A DNA stretch of 29,141 bases from positions 1-29,141 of the forward strand of contig CAIVDB010000069.1 of NCBI GenBank assembly GCA_903904545.1, given 5' to 3'. The translations under genes and the position numbers were made by a program. This stretch comes from an uncultured bacterium. GTDB taxonomy: Bacteria > Patescibacteria > JAEDAM01 > Absconditabacterales > Absconditicoccaceae. The notes beneath the pieces are model-generated. The model saw only the letters and a program-made list of their open reading frames with translations, made no database searches and was not told the origin of the DNA. This document shows, piece by piece, positions 10,601 through 21,089 of the stretch (its first letter is position 1; every line of letters starts with the position of its first letter).

Positions 10601-13600
10601 TGTAGCATTGAGTCCAGTAAGAGATTCAGAGAATCAAGTAAGTATAACTCGAACAGGATTCTTAGTTCGAGCTCCTGTAGAAGGAGAGATTGTAGCTGTA
10701 GGTTTGGTAGTATCAATATATGTGATGATATCCATAGCATAGAAGTTACCGTATTGTCATGAGTATTGAGCATATACTGATTTGCCTGTTCAAGATATTC
10801 CCGTAAGGGTATAAGATTGAGACTGAGAATAATTAGTCCAATTAGCTGCAGAGAGTCAATTCATCGTATCTGCAAATCTCATTTGTGTTGCTCAAGTGAC
10901 ATTAGAAAATAAAGAGACCGCTTGAGTATTGGTGATGGGATCATTGTTATTGATAGAAAAAGTTCCTCCTACAAGTCCACCGTCTCAGATATATCTTCAA
11001 GAGTTAAATATTCATGAAGCATTGATGGGGATCACTTCTGTAGAGACCCCTACAGTAATCCATCTTTGTGTGAGAGGTTCGTGTTGAAGAATATTATGAG
11101 ATCAATAGAAATAGTTACCTCCAGTAGTGATAGTCTGTCGAGATAAATCGGCATATCAAGAATATAGAAGTCAGTTGATTACTCAACTTCATTGTATTGG
11201 TGTCGTATTGGAAAATATATACGTATTCTCTGTGTCCACAGGGCGTGCGTTACTGCTAATTCATAGAGTATTGCCATATATAAGGGAATTTTGTATAAGA
11301 TGACCATAATCTTGAGTGTTGTAAGAAAAGGTTGAATAGGTAACACCATAAGTATTATTGTAGATTTGAGAATAATTTATAAGCGAAAAAGCTCAATGCC
11401 TAAAAAATACTCCATAATTATTCTGATATATTTGAGAGTTATTTATAGTAAACGTATATGGACCAATATACATTCAATAGTCATTATTATGTATTTTACA
11501 ATTATTCAGTACAGAAAATGAAAATCATGCTCATGTATATCAATATGCCTCAATTCAGTCTGAAATGCCGTAAGTATTGTCCTTGATTATGGAATCAGAT
11601 ATCCACAAGTGAATAGAAGAGAATGGTGATGTTCAACGTATTTCAAATCCTCTTTGGTTGGATGAAATGGTAAGTTGTCTAAAGTAAGAATAAGAGGTGT
11701 TATCGAGATGTATGCCAGCATAATTGTTGCTGTGGTATATTCATCCATTGATGTTGATGTTCTCAATCCAGGGATAACTTAGTGTCTTTGCATTAAGTAT
11801 CCCATATCATGTAGATATCTGATTGGTACTATACAAGGTGACTTCGCCCTTTCATAAAATCATAGAATAATTGCTTAATTGGATACCTGTCTGATATGAG
11901 ACGGTATAATCTCAAGATTCTAAGACGTATAGGGTTCAGGTTGCGAGTCTTGCAGGTATGGTATCTATTCAGGGACTAAGATGGACAATCGAATTCTCAG
12001 GAAAAGATACTATGCCCAGACGTGTATATGCTGTATCATCCGATATATCAGCTCCATAAAGAGCATCTAAGATGTCTGCATCGCCAGGGTTTTTATCCCA
12101 AAAAGATTGATTGATAAAAGAGTCATTGTTCCAATCAATCGGAGTAGACCTCGTAGTAATAGTCCATTGCCCGGTGACTCATCAGATATTCAAGAGCGCG
12201 GAGGCAATAGTCTGATAATTATTAGCAGAGGTAAGTGCTAAAGCTATAAGATCACCATTACTTCCAGTGCCTGATTGACCGATTCTGATTCCGTTCTTGA
12301 TGATGTATCATGAAGTGACTGACATAGTTGTAGTTGTATAGGGAGCCATGCCGGTGATAGAGATGGTATTGGAAGAGATCAGAGAGTTAGTTCTAACTCA
12401 TGTTATGTTGGTGAAAAGAAAAGGGTCTGGAGTGCTATCTGCTCTTATAAGAAGATTTTTATTGTATCATAGTGATCATAGAATTCATGGTTCGGGAAGT
12501 AAGAGTGAAGCGTCAGTTCATTCTTTGTTTCTGATAGATCCCGTAGAGAGTTGAAGAGATCATGAAGAGAGATAGTCTAAATCTGGAGAACTATCATTTT
12601 CAGAAAGAGCATATCTAAAAAATATGTTAGAAGAATATTCGCTAAGTCTTTTGAGATTCGAATAATCTTCCCCGACAGTTGTCCCTCACAAGAGAATTCT
12701 TCCGTCTGACTGGCATAAAATAGTATTGACTCCATCGAGAAAAGATCATTCATAATTAGAATTTTTTGTTCCATCTGGATTGAGTATGACAAATCTATTG
12801 GCTATAGATCAACTATAGCTTCAGAATCAGCCTCCCACCAAAATCTTCCCATCATCTTGAAGAGTCAACATCTGAGGAGAATCATTAAATCCGTTGCCTA
12901 CGACAAATCATGTATCCTGAGATCAATTACTATTGAGTCTTATAATTCCCTTAGACACACCTCCCACTACAATGATTTTCCCATCTTGTTGGACTGCAAT
13001 ATCCCAGACCTCACCATAAATCAAAGAAAATGGAGCTAGAAATCATGTATCTTTAGAACCATTAGAATTGAGTCTAATCAGATATGGAGAAGAAGATCCA
13101 TTGTACATAGTAAATTTTCCACCTACAATGATTTTCCCATCTTGTTGAAGTTCTATCGATCTTACATATTTGTCAAATCCATTGCCTACGACAAACTCAG
13201 TATCCCTAGATCCATTAGGATGTAATCTGATGATATTTGCAGAAGTAAATCAACTGTATTGGTAAAAATCTCCAGCTACTATAATTTTCCCATCTTGTTG
13301 GACTGCTATATCTTGTACATTGTCTGGAGATGAGAATCCTCCTCCAACAAAGAAATTAGGATCTTTAGATCCATCAGGAAGGAGTCTCGTAAGTCTTGGA
13401 GTGGAAGATCCGTTGTAAGTACTAAATTGTCCTCAAACAAGAATGTTCCCTGATCCATCCAGAGCTAGACTATTGACGAAATTATTAAATCCAATCCCTA
13501 GGACAAATCAAGTGTCTATACTTCATCCTGTGTAGAGTCTTACAATCTTATTCGCTTCTTGTCCATTATATGTACTAAACCAACCTCATACAATGATTTT

Positions 13601-16600
13601 CCCATCATCTTGCTCAAGGAGCGATGTGATACTTCCTCATGTGCCTGGGATGAAGTCAGAATCTATTCATCACATATCAATATAATTTCATGTTCTGAGT
13701 GGAGTGGTATTGAGAGATACTACTGGAGATCAGATAACACGTACGGGCTGAGAAAAATTTACCGCTAGAGTGATCGCTCATGAGGAGTAGAGTCAGTCTA
13801 GAGCAGAAGAAGTAACTTCTTGGATACTAGGGGTGTTAGTTTGTTGGGTGGTAATAGAAAAATTTCCAGTCACTCATCATATAGTCATTATAGAGCTTAC
13901 TATGGTAGAATAGTTATTACTAGAAGTAAGTGCTAGTATGATCTGATCACCATTTCCACCGGTTCAAGACTGACCAATATTGATATTATTTTTGATCATA
14001 GATCAAGTAGTTACACTCATTCAAGTAAATACTCATGGAGACATTCACGTAAGCGTAACGATATTGGAAGTATAGAGGGTATTGAGTTCTGCTCCAGTTC
14101 TAGGAATAAAACTAAATTGATCAGGAGTATAATGAATGCTTTGAGTCGTTACAGAATATGTTGCGAGATAGTTTCCTCCTACCCTCACAATAATAGAAGA
14201 AATAGTTGTAGAATAATCTGTACTTGAACCTAATCTAATAGAGATTTGATCCCCATTGCCAACAGCACAATAACTGGATCATCATTGTCGCTGCGCTATG
14301 CCGTTTTTGAAGATCATACCAGTATCTACAGAAATCCAGGACTGGTTTCCAGAAGACATTCAGGTAAGGGTGACTACATTAGATGTATAGAACGTATTGA
14401 GTTCCGCTCAGGTTTTACTTGTGAAATAAAAATCATCAGGTATAGAATCGCAAAGGATTGCAATATCTTTATAGAATCATAGTGATCATGGTATGCCAGG
14501 ATTAGATAATATTGAGATGGCATCATTCCCGTCGGTATCTTTTATACTTCATCCATTAAGAACAAGAGCATTTCTATTGAGATAGTCAAGGTCAGGAGAA
14601 ATATCTCCTTCAGTTGTGTCATAGTTAAATATCATGTATTGTGAATATTGCGAGTCTGATATTCTAAATAAACCAGGACTAGAAAATCTATCTATATTAG
14701 AAAAAAATCCTCCAACAACTATCTTACCATCATTTTGTATGGCTATAGCATCAAAACTAGCAAAAGAGTCGTATATTCTAATATCTTCCGGCATGGTAGA
14801 ATCTACTGTCCCGTCAGTATTGAATCTAGTTATCTTAGCACTACCTATGGCGTCGGGAAATCCGACAATAATTTTTCCATCTGGCTGTATTGCTAAAGAC
14901 TGGACTGGTTTAATAAGTCAGTTATTGAAACTGGAATCTCTCGTCCCATTAGTATTGAGTCTGATAATTCTATTAGTCGCTTCTAAATTATACATTGTAA
15001 ATCATCCACCTACAATAATCTTTCCATCGCTTTGGATAGCTAGAGATTTGACATAGTTATCAAATCACGCTCAGATACTAAAACTAGAATCTTTAGTCCC
15101 ATCAGTATTGAGTCTCACAATTCTACTAGCCGTTGCTCAATCATACGTTGTAAAATATCCACCTACAATAATCTTTCCATCGCTTTGGATAGATAAAGAT
15201 TTGACATGGGTATCAAATCAGTCTCAAATATTAAAACTAGGATCTCTCGTCCCATCAGTATTGAGTCTAATAATCCTTTTAGCTGTTGCTCAACTATACG
15301 TTGTAAATTGTCCACCAACAACTATTTTGCCATCACTTTGGATGACTAGAGAATCTACGATACCATTAAATCAGTTTCAGATATTGAAACTAGAATCGTT
15401 AGTCCCATCAGTATTGAGTCTAATAATTCTGTTAGCTGTTGCTCAACTATACGTTGTAAATTGTCCACCTACAATAATTTTGCCATCACTTTGGATAGCC
15501 AGAGAAAATACAGTACCATCGAATCAGTTTCAAATATTGAAACTAGAATCACTAGTGCCATCAGTATTGAGTCTCACAATCCTACTGGCTGTTGCTCAAC
15601 GATATGTTGCAAATTGTCCACCAACAACTATCTTTCCATCACTTTGGATGACTAGAGATTTAGGTCTAAACATATCATAGAATCCTCCTCAAGCAATAAA
15701 ATCAAGATCAAGTCGTGGTGGTGCAGATACATAACTTCATGTCCTTAGTGGAGAAGTATTAAGTGTTATACTAGGAGATCATATAACTCTCACTGGTTTA
15801 CTAAATTTTACTTTTATATCAATTTGACCACCATAATAATTCCCATTTTGATTGTCTGATGTTACAAATTCTACAAAAGGTATAGATTTAGCAGTCACAG
15901 AATAAACTCCACTCACTCAAGCAATAGTCATGATCGAGTTTACTGTATCAGATCCATTATTACTAGAAGTAAGTGCTAGGATGATTTGATCATCATTTCC
16001 ACCGGTTCAAGACTGACCAATATTTATATTATTTTTGATCATATATCAAGTAGTTACACTCATTCAAGTAAATACTCATGGAGACATTCACGTAAGCGTA
16101 ACGATATTGGAAGTATAGAGGGTATTGAGTTCAGCTCACGTGATAGAAGTAAACGAGAATTGCTCTGGAATTTCATCAATAATCACATCCCCAATTTTTT
16201 CAAAGTGGGTAGCGAAATATGTATTTGGAGTATATATTTGAGTAATGATTTTTTTTATCCCATTTCATTGGGTAAGCGTCACTCAGGTTGTTGTGTTGAT
16301 TTCTTGTCCTTGTCTCCATGGAGAGATGTCGCCGAATAGTGAGTAGTTGCTTGCAGCAGAAGATATTCAACTAAGAGAGAGAATGAGTGAAGTCATATTA
16401 GATGAAAGTCACAAGAGATCACCAGTGATCTTGCTTACATGAGATCAGATATATTCAGAAGGGTTGAATATTCATCATGTCCTAAGTTCAGTTCAAGAAT
16501 AGAATACGGGTTGTTCTTGCATGAATATGCTACTTCCATAACTATAGGTCATATCTTTTGTTGTGGAGAATGCTTTGTCTCATCTTAAACTCGTAAATGT

Positions 16601-17926
16601 ACTTCATCGAGATAAAAGATACTCTCCACTATTATTTCTAGGATTGGTGATGTAGTCTCGAGATAAGCTTCATGTGATAGAGAGTGATCAAGTATTTCGT
16701 CATACAGCACTGGCAATAGTATCGCTGCTAGATCATCACATTAACTTTGTATCATTCCCATTTGTTCCATTAAGATTAGTTGTATTCCCAAATATTTCTA
16801 ATGCCCCATAATAGATATTAGCAGTAGAACTAGCTAGAAATATTCAATTAGTATTATTATAAAATTGAGAATTATTCATTGTATTATTGTTTGATCAATT
16901 ACCATATAATCACACAGAATTATTATAGAATTGACTATTGCTGATAGTGTGATTTGAACTAGAGTCCATCCATATTCAATAGTTGTAATGGTTGTAGAAT
17001 TGAGAATTGTTGATGCTATTGTTATTCGATGCTACGCTATATAATCAAACGTAATTATTATAAAATTGACTATTATTTATAATATTATTGTCACAATAGG
17101 TATCTAATACTACTCAAATTGTATTTCCAAATATATGACTATCACTTATAGTGTTTTTAGTGCTAGAATTTATATATATTCAATTATTGTTTCTATGGAT
17201 TCTGGAATTATTGATTGTATTATTCCTTCCGTTTGACATTGTTATTCAATTAGAATGATCGTGGATATCAACGTTATTGAGAGTGCTATTAGCCCCTACC
17301 AATATTCATCGATCGTTACTCACTGGACTTTCTCATGAACGTTTCACTCAGTCAATCTCCACACTATCTATTATAATCCCTTTCATGGAGTCATATTTTA
17401 GCATTGCATTTGGTAGTCTTAATGTGTTGCTACTACTTATAGTAGTATTTCAATTTCATACTATTGCACTACAATCAGCAATAAACCCAATTCATTGCAT
17501 AGAAGTAGTTATATAGTCTCAAGCATTGAGTACATAGATGGTATTTCTTGATAATTGTTGCGGAATGGTATCCGTTCATGGATTGAGGTAACTGACAATC
17601 ATATTTCCGGGATTACAGTCATTTCAAGATCGATAGTCTGTGTATGCTGTTTTGTCATCTATTCCACTTCCGTACAATGCCTTGATGATATCTCCTGTTG
17701 TAGGATTCCCTTCCCAAAATGTTTGGTCGATAAAATAATTATTATCCCAAGTTCATCAGTCCCATCCTGCAGAAGAAGAGAAGGGCTGTATGAGAAATCC
17801 AAGTCCACTCAAAAATAAAGTAAATAATTTAACTATAAGAAAAGAAGATCCCAATCAGAAAAGGTACTTCATGTGATGACGTTGGATATGCTGCTTTGTA
17901 TGTTGAAGATGTTTTCTGATGTTCAT
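4694..17926 (-). CDS. 4410-aa mosaic surface protein: beta-helix, delta-60, Ig-like, LRR, SLH
   Basis: One frame from ATG 17926 to TAG 4694, checked line by line: no in-frame TAA/TAG and well over 100 TGA codons read as glycine. Order by approximate residue: basic His-rich N terminus and hydrophobic segment (1-50); FWEGNP module (60-95); parallel beta-helix with NNSQFYNN repeats (155-375); beta-sandwich repeats (TGAELNTLYTSN...IGQSGTG); delta-60 array A (745-1095) and B (1430-1760), motif IQSDGKIIVGG; second FWDKNP module (1930-1965); second beta-helix (2040-2230); Ig-like repeats (2400-2560); LRR cap, GNQYIGYSGG module and CTFQTDHLSLFAF (2640-2890); LRR N-cap CDWQGIGC (3070-3110); about 1000 residues of 23-aa LRRs (to 4135); SLH-like region (4150-4410) with RHQAAKFLTIFA and CSSFKDI. 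Likely exported and held by the S-layer or envelope. A role in adhesion or host contact is inferred. Confidence 0.88.
5525..8580 (-). repeat. Leucine-rich repeat block of the giant protein
   Basis: Continuous LRRs of about 23 residues, consensus LxxLxLxxNxLxxLPxSxGxLTx. Several units are nearly identical; a three-LRR block of 210 bp is duplicated in tandem (gtaagctgat at 8001 and at 8211; shared SLSNNQLTGIVISQIHGLTG). This indicates recent expansion by unequal recombination or slippage. Confidence 0.9.
10290..10704 (-). repeat. Two near-identical 207-bp Ig-like repeats
   Basis: Copies at about 10290-10496 and 10497-10704 encode PTATISPSTGARTKNPVR, then LTGFSESLTGLNATGHLFTG, then FVFTFSDLAGNTGATTATV. 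The 207-bp (69-aa) period is the same as that of the Ig-like repeats in the neighbouring giant gene, although the sequences differ. Confidence 0.85.
11230..11800 (-). repeat. Second parallel beta-helix segment
   Basis: Asn-rich repeats of about 22-26 residues with NNxIxNSQIYxN-like turns, many Tyr, Asn and Gly. This pattern is typical of right-handed parallel beta-helices (pectate-lyase/NosD type) in surface proteins. It follows the second FWDKNP module, mirroring the arrangement at the N terminus. Confidence 0.7.
12640..13640 (-). repeat. Delta-60 repeat array B (about seven copies)
   Basis: Repeats of about 50 residues with QQDGKIIVGGKFTMYNG and RLNSNGSKDTGF, matching the delta-60 family (TIGR02608 / Pfam DUF5122), predicted to form beta-propeller-like blades. 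Copies are more diverged than in array A; one has DGSGNILVGGQF. Confidence 0.8.
14640..15680 (-). repeat. Delta-60 repeat array A (about seven copies)
   Basis: Repeats of about 51 residues: SLxIQSDGKIIVGGQFTTY, then SGATAxRIIRLNTDGTxD, then SSFNIGxGFD. The copies between about 15000 and 15680 are highly similar at DNA level; the last ones degenerate. Ends in SPDLDYLNRNALVLNGGSIK, a motif seen at the end of adhesin beta-sandwiches. Confidence 0.85.
16800..17460 (-). repeat. First parallel beta-helix segment
   Basis: About 220 residues of Asn-rich repeats such as NNSQFYNN, NNTINNS and SNHTISNSQFYNNS, with strong periodicity, following the signal region and FWEGNP module. Best explained as a right-handed parallel beta-helix. 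No catalytic residues can be assigned. Confidence 0.7.
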
Positions 17927-17964
17927 CCCTATCAAAATCTATGCTAAAGATACTCATAAACAAG

Positions 17965-18026
17965 TGTATCCCAAAACAAAAAAAAGACAAAAAAAGGTCC
18001 ACATAGAGGCATTATTGGATTGACAT
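17965..18026 (-). promoter_or_regulatory. Shared upstream element, copy 2
   Basis: Lies 39-100 nt upstream of the ATG at 17926. It holds the same 29-nt block (17965-17993) and the same second block (18014-18026), 20 nt apart, as found at 4394-4455. The sequence between and around the blocks has diverged, which points to constraint on the two blocks. Confidence 0.6.
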
Positions 18027-18281
18027 AAAAGCAGCAATACTCATAATATTATTTTATGGGAGAAAAATAATCAAAAGGAATATTTGAATATTGATAATCA
18101 AGATATCCAAAATCAAAAATTGAGAAATAAGAGCAGCTTGGAGAGTATTTTTCCTTTCCCTCCATATTTCTCATGCTTTCTCACTTCAATCCACTTCAAT
18201 TCAATCTATTTCAACCTTGAAAGCAGGTCAAAAATAACTACAAAAAGGCATTCTATTTTATTTTTCTATTGTTTTTTCTCG

Positions 18282-20591
18282 ATGGTCGATCCGCTCCTCC
18301 AAAATCAAGCACCAATCCCAACGCCAGTCCAAACAAAGACCCCTGCTCAGACTCCGCCTGTGCATACTCCTTCTCTTCAATCTACAAGAGTGGGGTCCAA
18401 AATTTCTATAAAGACATTTTTGCTTGGATGTGGAATTGTTCTTCTCCTTGTGATGGGAGGATTGGCGCTTATTTTTTATAGATTGATTTCCAATCCAACG
18501 CAATTGACGTCTTTGGGGATAGATCCAACGACAACAAAAACTTTACTCCAAGTGTTTTCTACAGTATTTTTCTGACTCCTTACCTTCGTAGGTATAGGAC
18601 TGTTGGTGGTAAACTTATACAGACTGATTACAGCAAAGAACGTATCGAAACTTGGATTCGGATTTGGTGCAGTGGGGGGATTTCTTCTCTTTATCGTTGC
18701 TCTCGCATTATGAGCAAAAACAATCTCTTCTGTGAGAGGGATCTCAGTAGAAAATATCCTAGATAGTGATAAGTTGATCATGCCCTATGTCCAGATGAAG
18801 GATGGATATAAATATACTCGTACAGATGCCAAACTCAAACTTATTGCGCCGACGACGCTGGCATATACACTCAATACTGATTATTTCAATACTCAAATTG
18901 CTCCAACACTAGGACAGGTCAATCTTTTGGAAATGAGCTTAGATTGTGGTAATGGACAAGTATTGCTCTATGATATGACCAATAAACAATTTGTCAGTAA
19001 TTGTATCTATTTTCATAAAGGAGAATATCCACTCAATGTACAAGTAGGATACCTCAATGTCCCCACAGGAGAAAAACTTAAAAAGAGCTTTAGTGGAGGT
19101 GCTCTTGTGATAGATACAGAGATACTCATTACGCCAAGCAAAGGAGAGGTGACCTTCAATGATGCAAAAACTGAAATGAGTATCGGGAAAGTGCCAAGTA
19201 AAGTGACCTTTGATGCAAGTAAGGTCTTTACAGATTTGGGGATCAATGATTACAAAATTACTCGGGATGGAGATGGTGACGGGTCTCGAGATAAACAAAA
19301 TCAAGCAAGTGCAACTTTTGTATACAAGGAAGCAAAACTCTATACGGTCAATATAAGATTCCCTTTACTCAATGATTATATCTATACGTTCCCTATCAGA
19401 GTAGAACAATCAGACGTCCCTGTATGTGAGATCATTGCTCAAGCAGGAAAAGAGACAAACTATGACTTTCAAACAAGATTTCTAGGCAGTACGGTTCTTA
19501 TCTCAGAATACCAATTTGATATCGTCGATACTACAAATAAAAATACAATCATAGAAAAGATCAAGTCCAAGTCTCCAGACTTTAGTTATCAATTTCCAGG
19601 GAAATGAACTTATGCTATCCAAACAAATTTTATCACAGAAGAGGGAAAACAAGGACAGTGCGAAAGTGATGATATTGTTGTAGGGACAACAAATTTTGAT
19701 ATAGTATATGACCTCAAATATAAATCTCCAGGATCTCCAAAATTTCAAAAAGTAGGGAGTGAATGAGATGTTGCTCTCCAATCAGGGAAGCTTATTATCA
19801 GAGAAATCCCAAGTGTACTTCAAATAACAATCAATAAAATACTTCCTACTACTGCTGGACTTACCAAGAAAGTGACTGTAGATGGTAATGCCGTCCTTTC
19901 TACTGATGGGACTACTTTTGAGATAGCTATCCAAGAGAGTAAAGACTATGAGATTGTTATTCAAGTCCAAGACCCTGTTCGTGGAACACAAACACAAGAA
20001 GTAATTTCGGTAATGATCAAAAGAGATGACATCGTAGGGAAGCTTCTTGTCTCCCCAGACACAGTAGGGATAGACCCCTTTACGGTAAAGTTTGACGCTT
20101 CTACGACCAAAATAAACGATACTACTGATGAAATAGTGTATTTTACCCGAGATTTTGGTGACGGGGTAATTAAGAAAAATCTTTCTGAATCCATAGTTAC
20201 ACATACTTACAAATATGATGTAGCCAAAGAAAATGGTGAATATATTCCTGTACTAACATTACAAACCAAGAAAGGTCGTAAAATTACTATCTCTCCTGAA
20301 AACAATATTATCGTCAAAAGATCAAATCAGAACTTAATAATCCATATAGATTCTCATCCTGCACAAGTAGCAAATGTGGAGGATAGGGTGAATTTTTCTC
20401 TCCAAGTAAACGGTCTCCCAAGTGAGATTCATTGGGATTTTGGTAATGGAAAAACCCTGGATTGTCAGGCAAGAGAATGTGTCCAAGCAACCCAAATATT
20501 TAAATCACCAGGAACCTATACAATCAGAGCCGAAGTAGTCTATGCAAGCCAGCCAAGTATAGAAGGGACTATTGCATTGAAGGTAAAATAG
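18282..20591 (+). CDS. Three-TM membrane protein with PKD-like domains
   Basis: 769 residues, ending in TAG at 20589; TGA glycines at 18573, 18711, 19605 and 19764. Start chosen at ATG 18282 (MVDPLLQNQA) because the upstream in-frame extension from 18084 looks non-coding. N terminus is Pro/Thr/Gln-rich (about 10-35), then three hydrophobic helices (about 45-67, 91-112, 125-144). The remaining 600 residues form beta-rich domains: a PKD-like one around 310-370 with DGDGDGSRDK, one with FTRDFGDG...VTHTY, and a C-terminal one with IHWDFGNGK...SPGTYTI. PKD folds usually act in extracellular binding or as spacers. It is divergent from the giant genes and could assist their surface assembly, but nothing proves this. 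Confidence 0.85.
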
Positions 20592-20756
20592 TCTTATCGT
20601 AATGCGTAATGTTTAATGTGTAATGATTAATGGTGGTATTTTTTTATACAAAAAAGACTCCATCATTAAACTTTAATCTTTAAGCATTTAACATTCTAAA
20701 ATTTTTATTTGACAGGCAAACAAGAGATTTGAGTCATTTACATTATAATTAAGCCC
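20592..20756 (+). other. AT-rich intergenic region before gatC
   Basis: Contains a degenerate taatg(c/t)-type short repeat (20609-20635) and a small GTAT/ATAC hairpin around a T run (about 20635-20655). No convincing terminator was seen. Confidence 0.4.
20744..20749 (+). promoter_or_regulatory. Candidate -10 box of gatC (leaderless start)
   Basis: A perfect TATAAT ends 7 nt before the gatC ATG at 20757, the distance expected between a -10 box and the transcription start. That would make the mRNA leaderless. No TTGACA at normal spacing: the one at 20709-20714 is 29 nt upstream. Confidence 0.5.
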
Positions 20757-21035
20757 ATGTTAGATATTCAAGAAATAAAGCGCTTACAAAAATTAGCAAA
20801 TATTAAGTTGAGTGAATCCGAAGAGAAAAAACTTGGAACACAATTGGAAAATATTATCCAATTTCTTGGACAACTTGGAAATTTGCCAGTAGCTGCTCAT
20901 CCAGAAAAGAAATCAGAGCTTACGCTCAGAACATTGCCGTGATGTAGACAGAGTATAGACAGCAAAAAACTTCTCGCCAATGTGAAGCATCCGATTATCA
21001 ATAATTCTATCGAAATAAAATCCGTCTTATCGTAG
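20757..21035 (+). CDS. gatC: Asp/Glu-tRNA amidotransferase subunit C
   Basis: 92 residues, normal size for GatC. N-terminal helix IQEIKRLQKLANIKLSESEE, then a helix with QLENIIQFLGQL, a proline linker, LTLRTLPG and the C-terminal LLANVKHPI...SVLS tail typical of the family. Without reading TGA at 20940 as glycine the protein would stop at LTLRTLP and lose its conserved C terminus. GatC stabilises GatA in GatCAB, which amidates Glu-tRNA(Gln) or Asp-tRNA(Asn). gatA and gatB are not adjacent here; the next gene is an unrelated SLH protein 54 nt downstream. Confidence 0.9.
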
Positions 21036-21089
21036 TGTATGTTTGCTTTTGCAGAACGATGGTTTCTTTTATTGCCTTAATTGTACCTT

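Noticed and set aside
10131..10742. Plus-strand ORF of 203 codons
   Set aside because: Antisense shadow of the 207-bp Ig-like repeats; the minus frame is continuous and has recognisable domains.
14634..15680. Long plus-strand ORFs of 140 and 190 codons with repeated CPPTIIFPSLW
   Set aside because: Antisense reading of the delta-60 array; periodicity is inherited from the coding strand.
4694..17926. A cluster of many separate or broken LRR and adhesin genes
   Set aside because: Every apparent break is a TGA codon; the frame from 17926 to 4694 contains no TAA or TAG and all domain fragments share it.
18084..18281. N-terminal extension of the PKD membrane protein
   Set aside because: Upstream codons give an unlikely sequence and overlap the AT-rich promoter region; ATG at 18282 gives a compact N terminus before the first helix.
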